Shown: positions 29,000-39,792 of the stretch, one piece after another
How the letters are laid out: each line of letters opens with the position of its first letter
Numbering within the stretch: the stretch's first letter is position 1
NCBI GenBank assembly: GCA_010093515.1
Contig: MU001675.1
Coordinates: 355,917 to 395,708, forward strand
Source: Lineolata rhizophorae
Lineage: Eukaryota; Ascomycota; Dothideomycetes; Lineolatales; Lineolataceae
Reading direction: 5' to 3'
DNA length: 39,792 nucleotides
Program-made: the position numbers and the translations under genes
The notes under the pieces: model-generated
Told to the model about the DNA's origin: nothing
The model's database searches: none
Seen by the model: the letters and a program-made list of their open reading frames with translations, nothing else

Positions 29000-31900
29000 A
29001 TAGCACGCTTGCGTTTCGTTGTATGAGGGTGTCCCATCGCCCATAGACTATCTTTGCTCCCTACTATTCTCAGAATAACTAAGAGCATCTCTAGGCATGC
29101 GCAGGTAAGAGCGAACCTCTACCCCTTATAATAGTCTTGCATCACGGTCTTCTTCCCAGAGAGCTCGCAAGCGCAAACTATCCAGCACATCAAACCGTAG
29201 AAAATAATTCTCCACATGCGTGGCTATCATATTGCTATTTGCTGCGAATTCTCAGGTTTCGTACAAAATCACATTTTCTTGTTGTGGACAATGTTAGCCA
29301 TAATTATAACCCCTAACAAGGCTGGTCAGAAGTGAGGTGTGAATACCAAATGAACAAATAGCTGGCTGGCATTATTGAGCCATCAATAGAACGACAAATT
29401 GTTTTACCGCTCTTCATGTTTAGGGCTATTAGCAACAGTTAGGGACGGGAATAATTATCCTGCAGTGCTAAGAGCTTGTTCAGTGAATCGCCTAACCGCG
29501 AGATCATCTTGAAATGATATACTGACAGATGAATCGCTCTAGTTTTGAAGATTTGTATCGCCAACCTGAAATGTCTTTCAGCCTCTAAGTAACAAGGGCA
29601 TAAACGCAGACGTTATTTCGAGGGGCCTAGAATGGCTCGAAAATGTTTGGATTCTCCACAACGATAACTGAGGAAACGAAGGAAAGAAAACTGAAATTCC
29701 TAACGCACTAACAAGCTACCTCTTTCATTGGTGCACTGATAGAACTGATCCCGTAAATAGGTCAATCTAGAAGAAATAGAACTATTTAATAGAAAAAAAA
29801 AAAAGGAGGAAACACTGCAAGAGATGCGACTTTACGATGGATAAAAGGACGCTGACAGACGCTTTTTAGCCTGCATAAGCTGGGCACTTCCTTAATCAGC
29901 TTCTACTTTGATAGGCCGTATAGTAAGGCGCTATGAAAGTAGACGTACCTGCGGTTAGTAATGCACCGCACGCCAATCTAGACCTTAGCTCATGCTTCCA
30001 TCTTTGTAATAGATATGGGATTCATGCGAGTGCTTTGTCAAAATTGCTGTTGCATTGTTGACTAGACCATACTGCTCGTATATAGCATATAACGTACCCT
30101 AAAAATAGCAATCAAAAACTCCTGCATGAAACTCCTTTTTGTTCCCATTTCATGCAGTTATGCACACAACAGACGAGTCACACTATATGTCGTGTCCGAA
30201 CAGCGTTAGCCACCAATACCCCGAAAAATTAATGAGGCGAAAGCGCTGGATGACGCTTGGTTTGTGGTACCCTAGTTTTAGGTCAGCTACTGCAGCTATT
30301 TGTGTATCCGGAATTGCCGAAAACCAACGTGAAGAACCAACTGGATGTCATCGTAGTGAACAGCTACTCATGATATGTATTTCTATGTTAACTTGATTTT
30401 TGTTGGATTCAATTACCTACTTTGTGGAAAAGGTTGAGCTAACTAAATTGATATTGTGGTGCTTTGACTAGTAACTAGAAAATAAAACTCAGGATCGAAT
30501 GCCACAGAATACAAAGAGCTTTCAAGCCCCAGTTTGTTTGCAAGTTGCGGAAGAAGGTACATTTGATTGACTTCAGAAACTAATGTGCTTTGGAGCGATT
30601 AGACGAAAATAGGAGTGTTTAGGTTTGGAGCCACATACAGTTTCAAAGCGTATTACGACCATTGACGGTTCTTATGCGACCTTAACCGTGGCGAAGCTCT
30701 GCTACCTCCGAGACGTCGAGAGCTGAAGCCTATTTGTAGCAACCCGGCCCTCTTACAATACTTTATAAATTGCTTTCTACTCACGACCTCAAGTACGTAA
30801 AACTACGTTTCAGTTGTGGACTGAAGACGACAATGACCGTCGTTCAATACGGGGAATATTTAAGATTATTTTTGTTTGTTCTCAGACCCCATGGGTACTA
30901 CGTAAATGTGTTTTAACTCATCTCAAGCCCTTGGCTATATATTAGTAGAAGTAGAATCGAACAAAGTACGGAACGTATATGATCTATGTTCATTTTAAGG
31001 GCCCAGTGACTAGGATGGTATTACCGGTGCAGTGGTAACAGATATGTGGGAGGCTACGAGAACGAACTGAAACATGTCGATCTCAGGTTGCGGCCCAATG
31101 ATATATCGTATAGTATTTAAGCCTTACGCGAACAGATCAGCTAATTTCCACTGGACAGGGTGGTCGAAAAAAATAAGATGAATTGTTAGAGATGATTTCC
31201 TGTGCTGCACAACATATATTAGTTTACGGTAAGATGTTGCCTAGGCCCAAATTACGTCCCCGGCAAACTCGGCACCTATAGAAAAGCCATACTGCGGCTC
31301 CTATCAGGTCATTTTTTCTAGGCCAGACTAGGAAAGATGCACTCAAATTCCAATCGTTTCCTGAAAAGGGAAGATATGAGAAATCAAATTTCTCTGAAAG
31401 TCTTAACGGGTTACCTTCAACAGCCTGTCCCTGTTTGATATTGATATTAGACGAATAGTCGCAGAAAATTCCTATTTTTGCCTGACATTTTGCAGAATAC
31501 TGCTGAATTAGTAGCTCCAGCGGAAGTGTTTCGAAAGAGTGAGGCGGCTCTCTAAATTTGCTGACTAACCATGTTTTGTAGTCGCTGGAGCTAGCAAAAC
31601 GACTCGGATGTTGGGCCGGATTCTCATGGCATTAAAAAGCAAAGTGGAAATAGAAGATTCACTACGAGAACAGGGTGCAAGGAATCTCCATTGTAAGAAT
31701 TTGGGACTTAATACTAGTTCGATTCAATGCTTAAAAACGACAACAACTGAAGCCGTACATGCAGTGAGTGATTTCTAGAAGCGATTTCGGAGAATTCGTG
31801 TTTGAACTATGCGGTTTAAGGCTAGTAACAGAGGCCCTAAAAGCTGCCGGGGCTGAATTGCGAGATTCGGTGCCCCGTCAGTTACCAGATGTCATGTCTT

Positions 31901-32100
31901 TATTGGCTCCTGGGATGTTGAGGCTCCACAGAATAAGGGAGGAACGTTCCAAAACTGCAAGGTGCACGTTCCCATCATTGACGCAGAAGAGCTCATCCTT
32001 GTTCCAGCGAGCATTATGATTGAGCTTCTTTCACTCATGACAAGGCATGCTGCGGCTAGCATGAACTTGCAGCCGTGCAACCTGAGGCGTCCGGCCCCAT
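29000..32100. other. AT-richer gene-free block
   Basis: About 3.1 kb without any supported gene, RNA or intact transposon. Hand counts of three 60-base lines gave 20, 24 and 28 G+C (lines starting 30061, 30481 and 31501), clearly lower than the flanks. Frames are short and broken. It may be an old, mutated repeat or ordinary spacer; I see no transposase or reverse transcriptase motif. Confidence 0.4.
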
Positions 32101-35100
32101 CGGCGTAGACTCAAAATAGAAAGCTTTGTGTAACTTCCACCGCGACGGAAATAACCGCCAGAATGGATAGGTCCCTCATAATGAGAGTACATGGTATTGA
32201 CACCCCGTTGAACAGGGCGGTCGGCACGATCCTGGGTAGTTAATGCCGAGTCGCGAACGGCTCGAATCCTGGTTCGTCAGCGTATCGTTGCTCGGCACTT
32301 AATCAAGTTGCCGAGACATCTTAGTTGGATTAATTCTAGCCCTAGAAACAACCACGACACGGACGGAAGAGGATCCGGAGAAAGAGTGAGGCGTTACAGC
32401 CACGATGGTGTAGAAACGGGCTAATTTCCGGCATGTTGTTCTTCTCGACGCCTTGATACTGAAGCAATAACGCCAAGGTCAGCGTTTGGTCGCCAATCTG
32501 CATGCGAGGAGCATGGGGAGCCCATCACCGTGGTCTTTTGAATTTCAAATACCATTGCCAGTTAGGTGGGGCCGGAGGGCTTCTCCACACAAACGCTCCG
32601 TACTCCGAACACGTTCAAACCTCCAGAAATGCCTCCGTTCCTTTCCTCTTCTACCCGGTCGGTACTTTCTGTTGAATGAGCGCCTGCCCCGATCCAGCGC
32701 GAGAGGAGGGATCCAACCATTGAGGGCGAAGCCTCACCGCCTTTCCACCCCGGCAAGGGCCAGCAGAATCGTGCTCGCGTTAGTCGGCAGGGTCCCGGTT
32801 GGTGGGCGCCTGTGAGGCGCTGATCTTATTCAGTGCCTGGGGTATAGCAGCGTGGGAAGGTCGGCCACTCGGCCACCGTTCGAACAGCGTGTTTCAGGGC
32901 CTAGACCCACCGGTTCGCGAAGGCGGGCTGCCGCAAGCTTGCTGCGGTTCGGGGCGGGCGGAGCGGTCGATCAGCCAAGACCCTGCATCCCCTTCGCAGT
33001 GGGCTTGGCGCCATATGATTGTTGAGGCTAACAGGGCACGTGCAGGGCCGCGAGGAGGTGAGGCATGGGTAGGCAAGCGAGTCAACTCGGGGGAGCTAAC
33101 CTATCGGCTCCCGGGTTGCGTGGCTGAAGCCCACATCCTGCGCCATGGCGGATTTTGGGCATCCATTACGATCTACTAAGTAGATGCCGCGCCCTATTGG
33201 ATGCCTCCTGCGCCCGGTCGGACGCGAGCCCGTGTTTCAGCTCGCCATCTAGCGCGCCTTTCTCAGACTGAAGGAAGGTCGTGCCGCGAGACGCGTCGAA
33301 GCCGAACTATCCCCAGTCACGTGACCCATCAAGACCTGCCACGTGCTTCCGCCGCCGTGCAGAACACCACCCGAAAGCTTGTCGGCTTTCCGCGACGAGA
33401 GCCTATTTCATCAGTCTTGCAGCTAGTCCGGTTCGGCGCGTTATTTCCTCCGCTCCGGGCCCGCAGCAAAACCATTGGCGGATGGAGGCGATGTACCTCG
33501 CGGCCAGCCGGCAACCTCCTCACTATCGTGCAGACCCAACTCGGCGCAGCGCGAAGCAAGAGCCCTTGGTAGACGACATGTCTACGAGTCAGCCCAGGCT
33601 AATCGTTGCGGGAAGCACCTGGAGCGATGCTCAGCAGACGATTAGACGAGAGCCATGCGGAGATTCTCCTCAGCGAATGTGACTGGTAACATTGATGCAA
33701 GCTGTCTGCAAGCCAGGACGCCCTAAGGCACGAACCCGCCGCCTCGAGGTGTTCGGCCAGGGTTTGTCCACGAGCTATTAGCCGGGATTGGCTAAACTAT
33801 AGCGAGAAGTTAGCGATATCGTCGGCCCCGGATCCGGATTTCGACATGCGACGTGCCCGAACGGGAAGCCAGGGCAATCAAGGGGTCTGCATGCCCTCCA
33901 CTCTGGCCTCCCAGTTCGCAGTGGTTTTGCTTCCCTTCTCGCCCATCGTACGGCTTCTATGCGACTCTCAGCTGACATGAACAGATTCTTGCGGGCACAG
34001 CAGTGAGGGCACCAGGCCGCGACTCTGCGAGGCCCGCGGAGTCTGTCGAGCCTCGCTCTGTATGGGAACACCGGTGCTTCCGCATCCACCGGATCGACGA
34101 TCTCTTGCGGCGTTAAAACGCCTTGGACCCCGACCAGCAGCTCGTCCATGGCCTCCACCCCCACGTTCTCGGCCTGCATGGGCCAGGCCAATTAGTCGCG
34201 CGGCAGCGAGCTCAAAAGGTCCCACTTAGCATGGGCGAGCGTGGGCTCTTCCTACAAGTATGTAACGCTCAGCTTGGCGCTTGGAATTGGCGCGAGACTG
34301 CGCAACCCGTTGCGTAAGGATCGACCTCCGAGTCAGATGGAGACAGCGATTCCGCGTACGCCGTACCGCCAGGGTGGAATGCCGTCGTCGGCTGCGAGCA
34401 GCGACCGCGCAGCCGAAGCATCGGAGACGGAGCCCGACAACGCGGATGCGCCACGCCGCAGTCGCTGCACACCGCAGCACGATAACCGCGTGGTCGCTCC
34501 TTTGATGCAGGTGTAAGTCTTGCAGACCATGCCTATGCCCATGCACGATGCTCGGTTTTCCGTCGGGCCTCCTAGCTAGTAGGACGGTAGGATTCAATCC
34601 GTACGCAGGCGGATCTCGGTGTCACTAGGTGGCTTTCCACTTCATGTGAACCGAGCAGATGCAGGCACGGGAAGCGTACTCAAATCATCAGTCAACCCCT
34701 GCTTAAATCTTTCATTGGCGCGGTGATGCCGACGAACAATTGGGTCTTCGGTTTTAGGGCCCAACATGAGGAGATCGTTTCCCAATACCAACTTAGTAGT
34801 CGTGGGAAGCATTAGGTCATGTCGTCACTGGGGAGCAAAGTATCCTTTGGATGTGGGGAACAGGAAACTGAGATATGCTTACATGCAGCGTAAGATTTTG
34901 TTCAGGGCGGGAGTACCTAGTGTGGGCTCGTGAGAAAACAGAAACCCCGAAGACCCGTAGCAGACGGTGGGCGATGTGCATCAACGGGCTGCAAGCTAGG
35001 AATTGTTCTTGCAGAGACTTCAAACATTCCCAATCGGAGCCCCGACAGCGCCAAGCAGCTTGTGGGAATGAGAAGGTATAATCCACCAGCTTCACTCAAC

Positions 35101-35965
35101 GACCAATTAACATCCGCTCCAAGTGCATCTATTTTCAAGGAAGAACAAGATCGGGATGCATGCTACGGACACATTGATGGCTGCGAGGCACAAACCTAGG
35201 GACCAGGGCGCCGTCGCGGGATGTGGGAGCAAGCCTCCACCTTCGGCCTCTGGGTGGTGGCGTCGCAACGTGCGGAAGCCAGCCGCTGCTTCCCGTCGCA
35301 GGGAGGCCCCTGTCCTTTGTGCATCTCATCCATTGAGCTGCCGTATTGCGCACTCCGTACAATACTCTTAGCATCCAACCTGTCCATCAACCCCTACTAG
35401 TTATGGTCCAACCTGCGGTCTAAGGACGCCCGAAGTGCCTGAGGGCTGAAGCACTCCTAGCTTGCGGCTGCCGGCCCTGTGCCACGCATGGCTGACTGGT
35501 TTGCACGAGACAACAAAGTTGCTAGCAATTGGGCGGACTCGCTCCCTCTTAGGCACCCTAAGACAGGAGGTTGAGATTCTCCTGACCCGCTACCAGAGAT
35601 TATTCATATGGCGTGGTCCGGTTGTAGGTTCGCCTCGTCTACTGTTGCGGCTCTCAGCGCAGTGTGTTTTCCTCTTTCGGTTTCCCAACATTCAATACGA
35701 ACCTAGCCAGGCCCACCCCCTATACCCTAGCCGATGTGTTATGGGAAAGCCCGGGTGCGCCGCCACCTCGCCCTATAGCAGGCGGCCCTCTGGCGTATAG
35801 GCCTTAAGATGTCGCGCACTACTCTTTCTTGTTCTTGCTTTGAACCTTCGGCTCGAAGAGTATCTCCCTGGATGGATAGAGTGAAAATCCTGTCCTCGAC
35901 GACAACGCCAACGACGACGGTGACGACGAAAGGGTGGTAGGAGCTGTTACGCATCCGTCGCAGCG
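32101..35965. other. GC-rich block without recognisable gene, upstream of the transcription factor
   Basis: About 3.9 kb. A hand count of the line at 33001 gave 38 G+C in 60. Many overlapping open frames of 60-140 codons occur on both strands, as expected by chance in GC-rich DNA. None shows a known domain, and I could not join any into a spliced gene. A GTCACGTGAC palindrome lies at 33316-33325. The right end (about 35,400-35,965) should contain the promoter of the transcription factor gene. Confidence 0.4.
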
Positions 35966-38900
35966 ATGGAAAACAACCAAGACGCCCCTCGGAAGTCGCC
36001 AGCCCCACCTGGCCATCATCCTCCGACACCGTCCGCTACCGCTAGAACAACTAGTGGCGAATTTGTCTGCTCCATTTGCGGCGATAGCTTCAAGCGGCTA
36101 GAACACATGTCCCGCCACAAGCTGTCCCATAGTGACGACAAACCTTATTGTTGCCCGACGTGCAGCAAGAGCTTTACGCGCAAGTAGGTCCTTGTAACGT
36201 TTCATTGTAGCTTTGTCAGTGCTGGAAGCCTGAATGGAGCCCGCGCGCGCCGTCTGACTCGTCTTACCCGTCGACCTTCCTCTTTCGCTATGCCCCTTAA
36301 CAAACATCCAACGTTAGTTAGTCAACCGGATTGTTGGCTAGCTGTATTAACTACGCGTGTACGAGGTCCTCCAGGCATGGGAGTTGGCATCCCAATCTTT
36401 CTAGCTAACTATTCAAATCAAGAGATACGTTGAACCGTCACCTGCCTATTCACTCTTCTTCCTCGAGCAGCGGCAGACAGGAAAGGAGAACATCCGTTAG
36501 CCGCGTATCAAGGGCTTGTGCCAACTGCGCCAGGTCGAGGCTGCGCTGCAGCGGAGAGAATCCTTGCAGCCGCTGCTCCAGCAAGTCCATTCCTTGCCAG
36601 TATCCAGGAAAGTCCAGACGCCGTATAGCAATCACGAGGCCCGCGGACACGTCTCCCGATGAATCCGCGTCCCATTACGATGCCACTCACCCCGAAGAGC
36701 CTTTGCCCTCATTTTTGCCACCAGCATCCCTTCCAGCTCCCAGTCCAACCCTTGAAGCTGATGTCCGTCGGAAGAGCACGGCAGCCGAGGGGTTTGAGGG
36801 CTTAACTGCGCTCTCCCGAGCGGCATCGAATGCAGCTCTGCCAGGCCCACGGCCTAGACATACGATTTCCGAGCCCGACGTTGGTGGTGACTCTGGTGCA
36901 GCACCCAGTACACTCTCACCCGCAACAACATACTCATCACAGTCTCGCGTTCGAGGCTTCGAAAGCGCGGGAGAAAGCCTGTCTCCTGGTGACATCTCGA
37001 TGCATCAAGGGTCATCAGTGCCACCCAGCATAGGTCCTAAGGCCTGGCCACAAACGGACCGTAAATCCTCAGATCCCGGCCAAAGCGGTAACTCTGTTTT
37101 GACCTCCGACTCGATGGATATCGAGCAGGAAACGCGATCAGCCAGAAGTCCCATTGAATTGCCGCCACTAGCGAAGCCCACGTTTGATATTACGGAATGG
37201 ATGACAGTTGATCATTCAACCCTAAGTGGTACTTCGGATCTTCCGGCCTGGATGCTGCCTGCACCAATCGGGCCTCGATCAGGCTACAGAGATGAGGACG
37301 ACAATACTGCTCGGCGCGAGAGCCGTCCTTACTTGCCGTCTCCTTGGGATGCGATGGGAGCAAGACGCGGAAGTCGAGGACTGCTCGACGACAGCCAAGC
37401 GCAACGATTCCAGCCTCGCAGCAGCCCTCCACAATTACTGAACCCTTCACCAGAGCTGTCAAGAACTTCGCTGCGAGCACCGAACGCTCCCAGTGCATGG
37501 CTTGGAGGATCGGAGTCGCCTAGGGGCGAGGCTAGTTCAGCGCCAGGCAGCCTCCGTCCAGGAGCATTCCCGGCAGACATAGCAGAAACGGAAGATTTTG
37601 GGCATGCCGAAAAGATTACCCAACCTGCCTATGACAACTTACTGCTCTCAGTCAGGAGACTCAACGACTCGTATCCATATATGCCTTCAAAGGATAAGGC
37701 GTTGCTGCCTAGCCTCGAGGCTGTCAATTGCTTCGTGCAGCTCTACTTTGAGAACTTCCATCCCATCTTTCCGATTCTACACCAACCGACGTTCGATCCG
37801 AACAAAGCGCCTTGGCAGATGATTCTTGCGATCAGTGCTATCGGGTGTCGATACAGTAAGGCGCCGGGCTCACAAGCTGCCGCTGATGAATTTCAAGACT
37901 ATACGAAAAGGTGTCTGACTTCGGCAGTAAGTCTTCGGATTAGTCGCATGGTTTTGTACGATCAACTAACAATATGCAGTATGGACGTGATAACGTGGCT
38001 CTTAAAGAGCTATGGATCATCCAAACCCTCATAATAAATGAGATAGGGACGCAGTTCAGCGGCAGAAAGCGATTCGCCAACACTTCGACGATATTTCGCA
38101 GCATCTCGGTAGGCTCCGCGCGTGGTATCGGAGCGATGAAGCCTTCGACAACCACTACATGGATAGATGAACATTGTAGAGGGGCAGACCTGGACGACAG
38201 GTGGAGAGAATGGATTCGGGAAGAGTCTCGTCGAAGGACAGGGTCTGCTGCTTGGGTATGTCTTCGACTCTCCCGTGGAAGAAAGGGAACACACGACAAA
38301 AGGCAAATCAAATCCAGCGGCTTACTAGAGCTTGCTGCACCAGGTTGTGGACAGCCAACGCTTGTTGTATCTTGACGTGACGCCATTGGTAGCATTGACA
38401 GATATGCAGCAGGAGCTACCGTGCCCAGAAGAGCTCTGGGATGCTCAGACCCCTGAAAAGTGGAAGGAGCAATATTTGGAGCATCAAAGTAACGAGCCCA
38501 TCCCGATTCTTACCTCTTTCGGCCCACTACTTCTTTCCCTCTTTATTGTGCTCTTTCGAGGTTACTCACTTCTCATTTCATATAGGGATTTCCAAACGCA
38601 TGCCCAACCTAGCGACCGCACTTGAGTCCCTACACTCAGGGGACGATACGATATTGCATCTAGGGGACTTTGCAAAGCTCATCGTGCTCCTCGCCATCCA
38701 CCACACAGCATGGTCTGTAGACCAATTGTTGAGGAACCCCTGTCTCCCAATGCCAATCGGACCGTACGCCGAAATGCAAAGGAACAACCTCATAACCGCA
38801 ACCCTCTCATCCTTCTCCTCCCTACAAGCCACCCTCTCTTCTGCATCCAGCAGCACCCCATACCCGTCCTCATCCCTCTTCTCGAGCGCTCCCTCCTACA

Positions 38901-39792
38901 CGCCCAGCGAAACCCCGCTCCGCACCTCCCTCCTCATCCACTCCCAACTCATCTCGCTCCTCCTGCTCATCCCGCGCCGCGACCTCTTCGACTTCGCCCA
39001 CAGCTACACCCCGCCGCCGCCGTCGACGACGGACCGCCCTCTCCGCGCCGACAGCCCCGCCGCCACCACCGCCACCGCCGCCGTCCTCGCCTGGCTCCGC
39101 GCCGACGACGGCCAGCGCGCCCGCCGCGCCGTCCTCGCCGCCGCCGAGCTGCTCGACTCGCTCCGCCGCCACCCCGCCGGCGCCCCCCACGAGCCCTTCG
39201 CCGCGCTCGTCGCCACCGTCACGCTGTGGGCCTTCAGCGAGTTGGTCGGCGGTGGCCCCAGCGCCGCCGCCGCCGCCAGCGCCGCCGCCGCAGGCTCCCC
39301 CTCCGCTCTCCAGACCCGCGCCGAGCCGCACCAGTTCGCGGTCGCCATGGGGGCCCCGTCGCCGTTTGCGAGCGCCGCGGGCTCCGCGGCTTCGCCGCCG
39401 CCGCCGCCGCCGCTCTCGGCGTCGCCGCGCGGGACCGCGGCCGGCAGCCCGTCCGGCTCCGGCGTGCCCGCGACCGGCACGACTCCGTCCTGGTCGCCGT
39501 GGGCGGGGCTGCCGGGGGCGCCCGGTGGTGGCGGCGGCGGCGGCAGTGGCGGCGGTGGCAAGCGCGCGCCCATGATCCGGCTGGACCGGCCGCGGACGGC
39601 GGAGGCGACGCGGGCGTGGATCGAGGGCGGCCCGGCGGCCGAGGTGCGCGGGCACCTGACGGACGTGGGCAGCGTGGCGGCGGCGGAGGCCGGGGCGCGG
39701 GTGCTCGAGGTGGGCGAGCGGGTGCTGGTGGGCGCGGGCGGGGCGTGGGGGGTCGCGAGGGGGCTGGGGAGGTGGGTTGAGGGCTTGAGGAG
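35966..39792 (+). CDS. transcription factor with two C2H2 fingers and a Zn2Cys6 cluster (3' end outside window)
   Basis: Exons 35966-36183, 36423-37926, 37980-38255, 38344-38488 and 38586 to the edge give at least 1116 aa with no stop reached. Joins keep frame, for example KSFTRK-DTLNRHLPIH, and introns have GTAGGT, GTAAGT, GTATGT and GTAACG donors. Finger 1 uses C35, C38, H51, H55. Finger 2 uses C63, C66, H79, H83. The Zn2Cys6 cluster uses C105, C108, C115, C121, C124, C131. After a long Ser/Pro-rich linker comes the fungal-specific factor domain (CFVQLYFENFHPIFPILHQP, then WREWIREESRRRTG and DMQQELPCPEELW). The distal part from about 39,000 is extremely GC-rich with Ala, Pro and Gly runs. 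The family is nuclear, and its target genes cannot be inferred. Confidence 0.88.

Noticed and set aside
32190-32300. TGCCGAG...CTCGGCA inverted pair with an internal TCGAATCC, resembling a tRNA
   Set aside because: The spacing between the arms is too short (54 bases in total), there is no T-arm pairing and no anticodon arm. It is not a tRNA.
32486-34600. Several 60-137-codon frames in the GC-rich block considered as genes
   Set aside because: No domain or conserved motif, overlapping frames on both strands and no coherent intron signals linking them.
38710-39780. A 356-codon plus-strand Arg/Pro-rich frame near the right edge, with matching long minus-strand frames
   Set aside because: These overlap exon 5 of the transcription factor in other frames. 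The frame starting at 38588 carries the family sequence (LGDFAKLIVLLAIHH and RLDRPRTAEATRAWIEGG) and stays open to the edge.
1-39792. CRISPR arrays, operons, phage-like or bacterial defence modules
   Set aside because: No spaced direct-repeat array was seen. The gene structures are eukaryotic with spliceosomal introns, so these categories do not apply.

Overview
The window is nuclear DNA of a filamentous ascomycete (Pezizomycotina). The protein-coding genes are interrupted by short introns (about 53-140 nt, one of 239 nt) with GT...AG ends and, in most cases, a CTAAC/CTGAC-type branch site close to the acceptor. The recognisable proteins (Skt5/Chs4, ASF1, Sro7/tomosyn, eIF3e, mL49, Rpt3, a C2H2 plus Zn2Cys6 regulator) are typical fungal orthologues. 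I could not place the species more finely from sequence alone.

Layout. 1-360: the 3' end of a pogo/Fot1-type DNA transposon, cut by the window edge. 1253-4474 (-): a Skt5/Chs4-type chitin synthase activator whose prenylation (CaaX) signal lies on a 12-nt last exon. 7298-8499 (-): histone chaperone ASF1. 9563-10186 (-): a small 2H phosphoesterase. 10771-16000: a decayed accessory zone with a fragment of a fungal STAND-type N-terminal protein, a small cysteine-containing ORF, a frameshifted APH-family phosphotransferase pseudogene, and a foldback (MITE-like) element of 183 bp. 16622-17558 (+): a secreted cysteine-rich protein with a CBM52-like N-terminus. 18526-21909 (+): Sro7/Lgl/tomosyn. 22982-24482 (-) and 24847-25374 (+): eIF3e and mitochondrial ribosomal protein mL49, divergent from a 364-bp shared promoter. 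26026-27547 (+): 26S proteasome ATPase Rpt3. 27548-35965: 8.4 kb with no gene I can support, made of an AT-richer part (about 29.0-32.1 kb) and a GC-rich part (about 32.4-35.9 kb). 35966 to the right edge (+): a large transcription factor with two C2H2 fingers and one Zn2Cys6 cluster, its 3' end outside the window.

The conserved genes are housekeeping or cell-polarity functions: Skt5 and Sro7 both act in polarised growth and wall deposition, eIF3e and mL49 in cytosolic and mitochondrial translation, Rpt3 in protein turnover and ASF1 in chromatin assembly. They are not an operon or a metabolic cluster. No dedicated novel system is evident. The most informative observations are gene-structure details (the CaaX micro-exon, unusual splice donors), the foldback element, the decayed accessory genes next to it, and the uncharacterised C-terminal region of the secreted CBM52-like protein.
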